The notes under the pieces were generated by a model that saw nothing but the letters and a program-made list of their open reading frames with translations, was not told the DNA's origin and did no database searches. Position numbers and translations under genes: made by a program. Positions 9,193 through 16,932 of a stretch of DNA of 64,000 nt are shown in pieces; the stretch's first letter is position 1; every line of letters starts with the position of its first letter. This DNA is from Bdellovibrionia bacterium (GTDB lineage Bacteria; Bdellovibrionota; Bdellovibrionia; Bdellovibrionales; JAGQZY01), in the NCBI GenBank assembly GCA_030427805.1, contig JAUICP010000001.1, forward strand, positions 930,001 through 994,000. The letters run 5' to 3'.

Positions 9193-9585
9193 TTAGTTTT
9201 GCTGGCAGCTCTTCGGTTTTCCGCAAAGATCAAGAGCCTGTTCTGCAGAGTCGCTACTACCTGCTGAAGTATTACTATAGATCCAATTCTTAGCCGGTGT
9301 GAGGCAAGATACTTCTCCATGCTTACAAAAGTTAATTGCGGCTTCTGCAGAGTCACTACTGCCACGGGACGTATTGCTGTAAGCCCAATTTTTTGCACCA
9401 GTTAGGCACGTATAGTTTCCAACAACGGAGCAAAACTCGAGAGCCATTTGGGCAGAATCACTACTCCCACGAGATGTATTGCTGTAAACCCAACTTTTCG
9501 TATTGTTGAGGCAATCTTCCGTGAGGTTTGCCTGGGCCGTAGCCATAAACCCCAAAACTCCTAATATCAGTACCAAGATTTTCAT
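9193..9585 (-). CDS. secreted protein made of three Cys-bounded tandem repeats
   Basis: This is a 130-residue protein with a clean signal peptide (MKILVLILGVLGFMATAQA). The rest is three repeats of about 34 residues. Each begins with CL, carries the core W-x-YSNTSxGSSDSA and ends with a second Cys, so three disulfides per chain are likely. The repeats start near residues 25, 60 and 94. AAGGG lies 6 nt before the ATG. The gene stands alone between convergent and divergent neighbours. I do not recognise the repeat. The Ser/Asn/Thr-rich core suggests an exposed binding or structural module. Confidence 0.8.
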   Translation of the reverse strand: MKILVLILGVLGFMATAQANLTEDCLNNTKSWVYSNTSRGSSDSAQMALEFCSVVGNYTCLTGAKNWAYSNTSRGSSDSAEAAINFCKHGEVSCLTPAKNWIYSNTSAGSSDSAEQALDLCGKPKSCQQN

Positions 9586-9827
9586 TCAGATCCCTTCTTC
9601 CTTCAGTCTCCCTTTAGACCTGTGAAAAGAGGTATCAAGTCCTTACTTAGCCTTCAACAAGAGCGCAATAATTTGAGTTCTTTACACTATTTCACCGAAG
9701 CGACTTGGTCTCCTCCTTGCACAATGAGCTAGGTGTTTGAATTGAAAGAAGTAGTTAAATGAACTCTTTGTTCTAGATTAGCTTCTCTTTGATTTGATTT
9801 AAAATACGCAAGAGATGGAGATTGTTT

Positions 9828-10715
9828 TTGGCTCGATTGGTCGCCCTGTTCAAAATTTTGATAGTCTCGGGATTTCTTTTGTCTCAAGGGGCCTTTGCTG
9901 CCATTTGCGAGGGAAACTTCGATTCGCGAATAGCGGGATACGAGGCCTATCTAGAGGTCAATGAATTCCTACACGGAAGAGTTCTTGAAGGGATTCGCTA
10001 CGCAAAACACCAGACCCTCGATGGCGCGATTTCGAATCCTGGTCTGATGCCCATGACACCAAGAAATGAAGTTGAAGAACAATTCGAAGGAGCAGGCCGA
10101 GTGCTTAGTTTTCGCTCGGGCTTCCGTATTTCTGGCCAACTTCACAAAGTGGTTCTCGATGTCAAAGAGCGCGAGGGCGGATTTGATATTACTCCATACT
10201 TGTTTCATTTTGTCGGTACGACCTATGTTGAAAACAAAGTGCCTGGAACGGGCTTTACCAACGCTCTCAGGTGGGAAATGAGCAAAGGATTTGCGGCCGA
10301 TGGTTTTCAAAACTACCTCAACCCTGTAGGCCCCATTCGCGGATTCACCATGGCTCCCCATAAAATGACCCAAGAGGAATTGGCCGGCAAAGGGATCTCT
10401 GAAGGACAAAGCATAGAACTCGTTTATGAATCGGGTATTATCGTACGGGGCCAAGTTAAAGCCCTTGAAAGTCTGCGGGCAAATTCTCAGGGTGTTGATC
10501 TCATCCGGTTCGTACCTGGTAGCCTGAGTATTACTTTGGGTGAAACTGACTTTATAAATCAATACGGTATTGATCAGGATTCCCTGTTGATTGCCGCAGA
10601 TGTTATTACCCACGCCGAAGATTTTCAGCGGGGTCCTTGGGTGCCCTTTGTACCCGATGGAGTAGAAGTTTTTGACGAGGGAGAGGACGAGACTCTCGAT
10701 ACTCCTGAAAATTAA
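9828..10715 (+). CDS. exported protein, paralogue of the next gene; resembles C-terminal region of long phenylalanine hydroxylases
   Basis: This is a 295-residue protein. I prefer the TTG at 9828 (GGAG at 9817-9820, 7 nt away) over the TTG at 9822. The signal peptide ends in SQGAFA. The mature protein has two similar halves, one around SGFRISGQL (about 105-113) and one around YESGIIVRGQV (about 202-212), separated by NPVGPIRGF. The same pattern occurs in the next gene. From memory, this SG-x-x-V-x-G strand pattern and the PVG segment match the extra C-terminal domain of long bacterial phenylalanine 4-hydroxylases. The catalytic iron site is not present. The C-terminus is acidic. Confidence 0.7.
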   Translation: MARLVALFKILIVSGFLLSQGAFAAICEGNFDSRIAGYEAYLEVNEFLHGRVLEGIRYAKHQTLDGAISNPGLMPMTPRNEVEEQFEGAGRVLSFRSGFRISGQLHKVVLDVKEREGGFDITPYLFHFVGTTYVENKVPGTGFTNALRWEMSKGFAADGFQNYLNPVGPIRGFTMAPHKMTQEELAGKGISEGQSIELVYESGIIVRGQVKALESLRANSQGVDLIRFVPGSLSITLGETDFINQYGIDQDSLLIAADVITHAEDFQRGPWVPFVPDGVEVFDEGEDETLDTPEN

Positions 10716-10725
10716 ATAATTAACG

Positions 10726-11589
10726 ATGATGAATTTTATTAAAAAGAAAGTCCGTGGAATGTTTTTTGTTAGAAATTTTAAGTACCTCTTAGCGATTCTT
10801 TTAGTTGCGCTTATGGCAGGACCTGCCTTGGCGGTGCCATTTAGTCGATCTCCCTTTGCCTGTGAAATCACTATGGATCCCACTTCTGTGGCTCGCCACG
10901 GTGATAATTTCGCTCACTACTTTGTTTCAGAAGCAGCTCCGGGTGTGTCTTCACTCGGTATTCTTCGGGATTCCATTTGGTATAACGAATTTCTTCAAGA
11001 AGTTTATCTTGGAAATTTAGCTCCGACTCCTGAGACGAGGCGGCCGAACCGTTTGCGGGCTCCCAATTTTTTCACCAATGGCATGGGTGACTTCGTGCCT
11101 GGAAATTACGGTCGCTATGTATTTAATTCTGGTATGGCGGTGCAAGGGCAGTTAAGTCACGTGATGGTTCTCGAAAACCAATTGGCATTTGTGAAATTCC
11201 ACGGCCCCACGCAACTCATGGATCGCGTCGGAGATTCATTCGAGGTTTTACCTCGTCAGAGTGAAGGCCAGCACCCCGGTGGATTTAGTTCTCCAGTAGG
11301 CCCACTCATCGGTTTTGAAAAACCTCTCTACGAGTATTCCCTCGAAGAACTCGCTGAGCGCAGGATCGAAGAGGGGCAGCAGGTCAGCCTACGCTACGAG
11401 TCAGGGATTCAAGTCACAGGTACAATTGAAGAAATTCAGACTTTTGCAGGTCGTCCTGTTGTCATCAGGTTTGTAAACAAGTCGGCGCGAATGAAGATCG
11501 GTTCTAAAACCCTTTTTGCTCCCAGTTGGGGAGTGTTTGATCTCCTTTTGGGCCTGGATGGACTGGCCGGTTTGGATCGAAATTACTGA
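10726..11589 (+). CDS. exported protein, tandem paralogue of the preceding gene
   Basis: This is a 287-residue protein with a long N-region (MMNFIKKKVRG) and a signal peptide ending near AGPALA. It starts 10 nt after its paralogue. It shows the two-half pattern more clearly: SGMAVQGQLSHV then SGIQVTGTIEEI, each followed by a strand ending in Val/Ile-x-Phe. FSSPVGPLIGF lies between them and LFAPSWGVFDLLLG near the end. The last motif and the SPVG motif are the features I associate with the C-terminal extension of long-form phenylalanine hydroxylases. No hydroxylase catalytic domain is present in the window. The export signal makes a role in the periplasm or beyond likely. Confidence 0.7.
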   Translation: MMNFIKKKVRGMFFVRNFKYLLAILLVALMAGPALAVPFSRSPFACEITMDPTSVARHGDNFAHYFVSEAAPGVSSLGILRDSIWYNEFLQEVYLGNLAPTPETRRPNRLRAPNFFTNGMGDFVPGNYGRYVFNSGMAVQGQLSHVMVLENQLAFVKFHGPTQLMDRVGDSFEVLPRQSEGQHPGGFSSPVGPLIGFEKPLYEYSLEELAERRIEEGQQVSLRYESGIQVTGTIEEIQTFAGRPVVIRFVNKSARMKIGSKTLFAPSWGVFDLLLGLDGLAGLDRNY

Positions 11590-11705
11590 TGCTAATTTAA
11601 GCTCTTTAAAAGCCGAATTGGCCCATATTAAACCCAGTTAATATAGGGATTTGCCAGACTCTACCGCGCAGGGATAAATTATTTCTTCTGTCGAGCAAAA
11701 TCCAT

Positions 11706-11734
11706 TTGACTAGAGTGCGGCAATTCCTTTAGAA
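11706..11734 (+). promoter_or_regulatory. probable promoter of the tRNA-tuf cluster
   Basis: TTGACT (11706-11711), a 17-bp spacer and TTAGAA (11729-11734) lie 66 bp upstream of the first tRNA. An AT-rich stretch just upstream could act as an UP element. Confidence 0.5.
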
Positions 11735-11800
11735 ATGCAGCTTACTGATTTGGGAATCCAATGGACAGCTACGCTTTTCAGAGTTTTTCCAGAGCTTTGT

Positions 11801-11876
11801 GCTGATATAGCTCAATTGGTAGAGCAACTGATTTGTAATCAGTAGGTTCGCGGTTCAAGTCCGTGTATCAGCACCA
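11801..11876 (+). tRNA. tRNA-Thr (anticodon TGT)
   Basis: The cloverleaf has acceptor GCTGATA/TATCAGC, D-stem GCTC/GAGC, anticodon stem ACTGA/TCAGT with loop TTTGTAA, and T-arm CGCGG TTCAAGT CCGTG. CCA is encoded. It is the first of four tRNAs upstream of tuf, the same Thr-Tyr-Gly-Thr-tuf order as in E. coli. Confidence 0.95.
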
Positions 11877-11937
11877 TTCAAATCTCCGGATTTGGATAGA
11901 TTGTGGGTACGAGCTTGTTGCTAAGTATCCTTGATAT

Positions 11938-12022
11938 GGAGGGATTCCCGAGCGGTCAAAGGGGGCAGACTGTAAATCTGCTGGCTTCGCCTTCGGAGGT
12001 TCGAATCCTCCTCCCTCCACCA
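11938..12022 (+). tRNA. tRNA-Tyr (anticodon GTA)
   Basis: This is a class II tRNA with a long variable arm. The acceptor is GGAGGGA/TCCCTCC, the anticodon loop CTGTAAA reads GTA, and the T-arm contains GGTTCGAATCC. CCA is encoded. It is 85 nt long. Confidence 0.95.
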
Positions 12023-12026
12023 CTGA

Positions 12027-12103
12027 GCGGGAGTAGCTCAATTGGCTAGAGTATCAGCCTTCCAAGCTGAGGGTTGCGGGTTCGAGACCCGTCTCCCGCT
12101 CCA
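12027..12103 (+). tRNA. tRNA-Gly (anticodon TCC)
   Basis: The acceptor is GCGGGAG/CTCCCGC, the anticodon loop CTTCCAA reads TCC, and the T-arm is GCGGG TTCGAGA CCCGT. CCA is encoded. It begins 4 nt after tRNA-Tyr. Confidence 0.95.
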
Positions 12104-12108
12104 TTTTT

Positions 12109-12183
12109 GCTGATGTGGCTCAGGGGTAGAGCACACCCTTGGTAAGGGTGGGGTCGCGAGTTCGATTCTCGCCATCAGCACCA
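12109..12183 (+). tRNA. tRNA-Thr (anticodon GGT)
   Basis: The acceptor is GCTGATG/CATCAGC, the anticodon stem ACCCT/AGGGT has loop TGGTA with anticodon GGT, and the T-arm is GCGAG TTCGATT CTCGC. CCA is encoded. It begins 5 nt after tRNA-Gly. Confidence 0.94.
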
Positions 12184-12352
12184 TCTTTTAAAAATGTGGG
12201 GGAAAACGTACTTTTCTCTGGATTTTTTGAATGATGGGATGACATTTAGTTCATATTAGGCGATTCTTGCGAGATCGCTTATTTGATAGGTTTTATAAAC
12301 TAATTAAACGAAAAGATCCCCAATTGGGGTAAATTTCAGGAGGCAAATTCAA

Positions 12353-13543
12353 ATGTCTAAAGAGAAATTTGATCGTAGTAAGCCCCACGTAAACATCGGT
12401 ACGATCGGACACGTTGACCACGGAAAAACAACACTTACAGCTGCTATTACAACAGTATTAGGTAAAGCGGGTGGTGCGGAAGCCATGGCTTACGATCAGA
12501 TCGATAAAGCTCCTGAAGAGCGTGAGCGTGGTATCACAATCTCAACTGCACACGTTGAGTACCAAACTGCTAACCGTCACTATGCGCACGTTGACTGTCC
12601 TGGTCACGCGGATTATGTGAAAAACATGATCACTGGTGCTGCACAGATGGATGGAGCCATTCTTGTGGTTTCTTCTGCTGATGGTCCAATGCCACAAACT
12701 CGTGAGCACATCCTTCTTGCCCGTCAAGTAGGTGTTCCTGCGATTGTTGTTTTCATGAACAAAGTGGATCAAGTTGACGATCCTGAACTTCTTGACCTTG
12801 TTGAGCTTGAAATTCGTGAACTTCTTTCTAAGTACGAATTCCCTGGCGACGATATTCCTATCGTTAAAGGTTCAGCTCTTAAAGCTCTAGAAGGTGACTC
12901 TTCTGAAATTGGTGAGCCAGCGATTCTTGCTCTCATGGAAGAAGTTGATAAGTATATTCCAGAACCTCCTCGTCCAATTGACAAAGACTTCTTGATGCCT
13001 ATCGAGGACGTTTTCTCAATCTCTGGTCGTGGTACGGTTGTTACTGGTCGTGTTGAGCGTGGTATCGTAAAAGTTGGTGAAGAAGTTGAAATCGTTGGTA
13101 TTCGCCCAACTACGAAAACCACTGTAACTGGTGTTGAAATGTTCCGTAAGCTTCTTGATGAAGGCCGTGCCGGTGATAACTGTGGTTGTCTCCTTCGTGG
13201 TACTAAGAAAGAAGACGTTGAGCGTGGACAAGTTCTTGCTAAGCCAGGTTCAATCACTCCTCACAAAAAGTTTAAAGCAGAGGCTTATATCCTAACTAAA
13301 GACGAAGGTGGACGTCACACTCCATTCTTTAACGGTTATCGTCCTCAGTTCTACTTCAGAACTACTGACATCACTGGTGTTTGTACTCTTAAAGAAGGTA
13401 CTGAGATGGTTATGCCTGGTGACCGCGTCGAAATGGATATCGAGCTGATCGCTCCTGTTGCCATGGAAAAAGAGCTTCGCTTCGCAATTCGTGAAGGTGG
13501 CCGTACCGTTGGTGCCGGTGTTGTTGTAGACATCGTTGAGTAA
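12353..13543 (+). CDS. tuf: elongation factor Tu
   Basis: EF-Tu delivers aminoacyl-tRNA to the ribosome as a GTP complex. The 396-residue length is standard. G motifs are G1 GHVDHGKT (about 19-26), G2 RGITI, G3 DCPGHADY, G4 NKVD and G5 GSALKAL; domains 2 and 3 follow. The gene lies 170 nt after the tRNA cluster rather than behind fusA. AGGAGG lies at 12338-12343. The leader holds a perfect 12-bp palindrome, CCCCAATTGGGG, at 12318-12329, just before the binding site. It is the only tuf copy in the window. Confidence 0.99.
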   Translation: MSKEKFDRSKPHVNIGTIGHVDHGKTTLTAAITTVLGKAGGAEAMAYDQIDKAPEERERGITISTAHVEYQTANRHYAHVDCPGHADYVKNMITGAAQMDGAILVVSSADGPMPQTREHILLARQVGVPAIVVFMNKVDQVDDPELLDLVELEIRELLSKYEFPGDDIPIVKGSALKALEGDSSEIGEPAILALMEEVDKYIPEPPRPIDKDFLMPIEDVFSISGRGTVVTGRVERGIVKVGEEVEIVGIRPTTKTTVTGVEMFRKLLDEGRAGDNCGCLLRGTKKEDVERGQVLAKPGSITPHKKFKAEAYILTKDEGGRHTPFFNGYRPQFYFRTTDITGVCTLKEGTEMVMPGDRVEMDIELIAPVAMEKELRFAIREGGRTVGAGVVVDIVE

Positions 13544-13581
13544 TTGATCCCAAAGTCTTAGGACTTTGAGATTGGGCGAAT

Positions 13582-13610
13582 AAAGGGGCAGTGGAAACGC
13601 TGGCCCTTTT
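13582..13610 (+). terminator. hairpin after tuf (terminator or processing site)
   Basis: AAAGGG (13582-13587) pairs with CCCTTT (13604-13609). An inner stem with one mismatch closes on a GAAA tetraloop. The U run is short, so read-through into tRNA-Trp, secE and nusG is possible. Confidence 0.55.
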
Positions 13611-13672
13611 GCCTTAAAAGGGCCTTTTAAAGGCTAAATTTGAATAGAATTGTTTTAGAAAGAATTTTGAGT

Positions 13673-13748
13673 AGGGCGATAGTTCAGTTGGTAGAATAAC
13701 TGACTCCAAATCAGTAGGCCGGGGGTTCGAGTCCCTCTCGCCCTGCCA
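13673..13748 (+). tRNA. tRNA-Trp (anticodon CCA)
   Basis: The acceptor is AGGGCGA/TCGCCCT, the anticodon stem CTGAC/TCAG-type has loop TCCAAAT reading CCA, and the T-arm is GGGGG TTCGAGT CCCTC. CCA is encoded. The position between tuf and secE is the usual one in proteobacteria. Confidence 0.95.
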
Positions 13749-13836
13749 CTTTAAAGAGATTCACTTTCGGTTGAAAATGAATCAGATTATGTGAAGATAA
13801 GGTCAGTTTTTATTTGGACCACGAGAGGAAATTTTC

Positions 13837-14232
13837 ATGCAAGGAATGGATAAAACACATCATAAAATAATGATGGTAAGCTTTGTAGGCTTTGCTTTTA
13901 TTGCCGGTTATGTCATGCGAACCATGCTTGAAGTTCTCGCTTCGACTTTTGGTTTTTTCTCTCTTTATTACGACATGGATATCGTAAAGCACGGAATGCC
14001 AGCTCTGGCCGGTGTTCTTCTTTTTGCATATTTGGTCGCTAGTAAAAGTAAACGAACTTGGGCAGCCGAGGTCATAGGTGAAGTTGCAAAAGTTGTATGG
14101 CCATCTAAGAAAGACACAACGGCTCTAACAATCGTGGTAACGATTATCATACTAATTGCTGGTGCGATGTTAGGTGTATTTGATTTCTTCTCTAAGAATA
14201 TTATTAATTTAATAATGGATATTACAATTTAG
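13837..14232 (+). CDS. secE: preprotein translocase subunit SecE
   Basis: SecE stabilises SecY in the inner-membrane export channel. This 131-residue form has three hydrophobic segments (about 14-32, 45-68 and 100-120), as in E. coli, rather than the single helix of many bacteria. The conserved amphipathic stretch EVAKVVWPSKKDT precedes the last helix. GAGAGG lies upstream of the ATG. nusG starts 16 nt downstream. No rpmG gene is present between tRNA-Trp and secE. Confidence 0.95.
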   Translation: MQGMDKTHHKIMMVSFVGFAFIAGYVMRTMLEVLASTFGFFSLYYDMDIVKHGMPALAGVLLFAYLVASKSKRTWAAEVIGEVAKVVWPSKKDTTALTIVVTIIILIAGAMLGVFDFFSKNIINLIMDITI

Positions 14233-14248
14233 GATTGTGGGTTAAGCC

Positions 14249-14776
14249 ATGGAAAAGCAATGGTATATCGTAAACTGCCAAACAAATTGTGAAAATACCG
14301 CAAAGGCAGCGATTGAAGAGCGAATTAAATCAAAAGGGATGGAAGATTTCTTTGGTGATATTGTTATCCCTTCGGAAAATGTTGTTGAATTGGTAAAAGG
14401 TCAAAAGACAACACGCTCGCGTAAATTCTTTCCCGGATATATTTTCGTAAATATGATCATGCAGGAAGATACTTGGCATTTGGTGCGAGGCTCTTCTAAA
14501 GTAACGGGTTTTATTGGTGGTCAAAAACCACAACCTGTTCCCGAGCACGAAGTCACTCGAGTTAACCAACAAATGGAAGAGGGTGCTGAGAAGCCAAGAC
14601 CGAAAATCTCTTTTGAGCTTGGTGAAAGTGTTACGGTTATTGATGGACCTTTTTCTAATTTCAATGGAACTATTGAAGAGATCAATGAGGAAAAGGCGAA
14701 AGTAAAAGTGCTTGTAAGTATTTTTGGTCGACCAACTCCTGTAGAGCTTGATTATATTCAGGTGGAAAAGTCATAA
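14249..14776 (+). CDS. nusG: transcription termination/antitermination factor NusG
   Basis: NusG binds RNA polymerase, suppresses pausing and links it to Rho or the ribosome. The 175-residue protein has the NGN domain ([11 protein letters not shown] at the start, [12 protein letters not shown] near 55) and a C-terminal KOW domain ([14 protein letters not shown]). The length is typical. It is followed within 30 nt by a strong terminator, so the usual nusG-rplK link is broken here. Confidence 0.98.
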   Translation: MEKQWYIVNCQTNCENTAKAAIEERIKSKGMEDFFGDIVIPSENVVELVKGQKTTRSRKFFPGYIFVNMIMQEDTWHLVRGSSKVTGFIGGQKPQPVPEHEVTRVNQQMEEGAEKPRPKISFELGESVTVIDGPFSNFNGTIEEINEEKAKVKVLVSIFGRPTPVELDYIQVEKS

Positions 14777-14804
14777 GTATTTCTGCCATTTCAAGATTAA
14801 AAAA

Positions 14805-14830
14805 AACGAGCCGAGAGCTCGTTTTTTTTT
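14805..14830 (+). terminator. strong rho-independent terminator after nusG
   Basis: AACGAGC (14805-14811) pairs with GCTCGTT (14817-14823), and the stem runs into nine or more Ts. An A run precedes the stem, so it could also work in reverse. Confidence 0.9.
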
Positions 14831-15057
14831 GTCCCGGGCTCGGGGAATAAGATCTTCGTAAGTAGCCCCATTTATTAGCCAATTTCGATTTTAGCCGCAA
14901 AACTGTCTATTTCCCAAGATTGAGCCGCAATTCGAACCCAAATCATCAATTACCAGTTAAAGGGGTGAATTTAGGACCCTTTGACCCCCATTTTTGCGGC
15001 CAATTTTGGCTTCGATCGTGCATTATTTTCAGGCGTTATAACAAAGGTAATTGAGAA

Positions 15058-16932
15058 GTGGTGTTTCCCTTAATGAGGCTGAAAAGGCTGAGTATTTTAA
15101 TCCTGGTGTTTTCACTTTTTATCCCCGTATCCTATGCGGGAGATGATGACATCAACCACCTGGAAGTTTTGTATCCCTTAGTGGATGAAGCCCCTTTAGT
15201 ACGCCACGATCTTTTTATCGATTTCGTGTACACCAATGTTTACACGCAAAACCCCAGGGAAGTTTCTCGCACTACTTTTTATCGTCTTTCGATCGAATTA
15301 TTGAGTAGCCTTTATACTGAGGTTCGCGGATTATCTGTCGATGAGTCGACCGAAGACCTTCAAGAGTACCTATTACAAATATATTCCCAACCATCCATGG
15401 CGGTAGCTCTCGTTGACATACTTGCAGGCCTATTGCAAGAGGTTCACGAAAATAAACCAACAGGTTTAATGGCTAGATTGGCGAGTCGCTCTCAAGGTGA
15501 ATCCGCAATAAAAATCCTTGTGAAAGAAAAATTGAATCAACTCATTTCGAGAGCGCAGTCCTTCGAAGGTCGCCTAAGAGTCAGCCGTCCTCAATCCTAT
15601 AGCTATGAAGAAATTTTTCAAAGCCTTGTGCCGATCTTTTCATCTTCGACTGGTCAAGCTGGGGTATCCGGTCTTGATTTTTACGATGGCTTCGAAGGTG
15701 TCGAGGCCGAACTCACAAGTTTAGAGAATCTTTTATCAGGTGATTTTGATGTCGCTCAGTTGCAGGCCTACCGAGGTTTATCTTTCCGAATTAACGATAT
15801 GGCCCAGGTGATAAGCCAAGGCTTAGATAATCTACAAACAGTTGGCGCACTCTATGAGGTCGAAAGGCGAATACAATCTTTCGATGCCAGTCGTTACGAA
15901 ACATCTCGCAGTTCTGAACACTGTCTTAAGCAGGCAAAAGGAGTCAGGGATTTTTTGAGTGCCTTGCGGTTAGATCGTATTCCGATGGTCCAACAGGTGA
16001 CGGTTTACAGTGAAAAGCTAGAGCAAATTAATGAAAAGTTAAAACTCATTGAGAGGGTTCGCTCGCGAATCGTTGAGGTAGTTACAAATAGGAGCCTTCG
16101 CCCCGGCGAACTTGAAGAGATCAATTCTGTTCTTTACTACTTGATACGAAACTTAACTTCTTTAAAAGAAATATACCAAGACTCGATTCAAAGAATGGAA
16201 GATTTACTGCCAAAGGTTGCGGTCCTCGAGGCGGAGCTGGGAGCATTAGCTACGGAGCTCGAGCATCGGTCTCGAAATTTCGATCCAGTGGCCCATTCTC
16301 CTGAAAGTACCAGGTTCATTCAAAGATTAATTGAGTCTTTGCAAAGAGACGAAACTGAAGAGGTCGAAACCTTAACGGCAGATGAAATCAACCGTAGATG
16401 GCTTCTCGATATTTATTTCGCTCGAAAAAAGGACGCCAGACTCGATAGTCATGGGGCTCTTAGGATAATCGTTCTTAACAACTACAGAAGCGAAGAATTG
16501 CGCAGGGATCTCGTCGGAAAATTGCGCCATGTGATTACAGGAAACTCCTTAATTTATTTTCGATCCTACATTGAACTCTTCCCCGAGGACTACTCTTCTA
16601 TTCTTGATATTATTAATCGGCGGATGCCGACCGAAAGTGATCAAAGGTTTAATATGGAGGGGCAGATTGTCCAGTCGCTCATGCAGTTTGTTGCAGCCCT
16701 TTACAATAAATATAGAACTGTTCCGCAGCACTTCGTTGGACTCCAAAGGGCTCGAGAACGCTTATCCGTAAGCCGCAGATTTAAAAAGTTTCCTGGAACG
16801 GCGGGGAATGCCTCGGGCTTTTATCTCGATGAACTATTGTTAAAACGATTTCAGTCAGAACCTCAGCCAAAGCTGACTTGCGAATATCATATCCTTCTTC
16901 TTTCAGGACAACCTTCCGGAGAAAATCCATGA
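15058..16932 (+). CDS. exported helical protein, partner gene of the giant protein
   Basis: This is a 624-residue protein with a GTG start at 15058; an ATG at 15073 is an alternative. The signal peptide has a basic start (RLKRLS), a hydrophobic core and the likely cleavage site PVSYA/GDDD. The mature chain is almost entirely helical, with several coiled-coil-like stretches (for example residues 310-410), two internal cysteines and no obvious catalytic motif. It is coupled to the giant gene by an ATGA overlap, so the two products are made together and may form a complex. I do not recognise the family. It starts a transcription unit inserted between nusG and rplK. Confidence 0.75.
   Translation: MVFPLMRLKRLSILILVFSLFIPVSYAGDDDINHLEVLYPLVDEAPLVRHDLFIDFVYTNVYTQNPREVSRTTFYRLSIELLSSLYTEVRGLSVDESTEDLQEYLLQIYSQPSMAVALVDILAGLLQEVHENKPTGLMARLASRSQGESAIKILVKEKLNQLISRAQSFEGRLRVSRPQSYSYEEIFQSLVPIFSSSTGQAGVSGLDFYDGFEGVEAELTSLENLLSGDFDVAQLQAYRGLSFRINDMAQVISQGLDNLQTVGALYEVERRIQSFDASRYETSRSSEHCLKQAKGVRDFLSALRLDRIPMVQQVTVYSEKLEQINEKLKLIERVRSRIVEVVTNRSLRPGELEEINSVLYYLIRNLTSLKEIYQDSIQRMEDLLPKVAVLEAELGALATELEHRSRNFDPVAHSPESTRFIQRLIESLQRDETEEVETLTADEINRRWLLDIYFARKKDARLDSHGALRIIVLNNYRSEELRRDLVGKLRHVITGNSLIYFRSYIELFPEDYSSILDIINRRMPTESDQRFNMEGQIVQSLMQFVAALYNKYRTVPQHFVGLQRARERLSVSRRFKKFPGTAGNASGFYLDELLLKRFQSEPQPKLTCEYHILLLSGQPSGENP

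Noticed and set aside
9969-10883. 304-residue open frame on the minus strand
   Set aside because: It is antisense to two well-supported paralogous genes, has no signal peptide or family resemblance, and would span the gap between them.
12769-13257. 162-residue minus-strand open frame within tuf
   Set aside because: It is antisense to a strongly codon-biased gene, which often leaves long reverse frames open.
14893-15000. GCCGCAAAA and TTTTGCGGC about 95 bp apart
   Set aside because: The 9-bp inverted match is too short and too distant to support a structure.
16878-16928. earlier in-frame start for the giant protein
   Set aside because: It adds 17 basic residues before the signal peptide and lies inside the upstream gene; ATG 16929 gives an ATGA overlap and a clean signal peptide.
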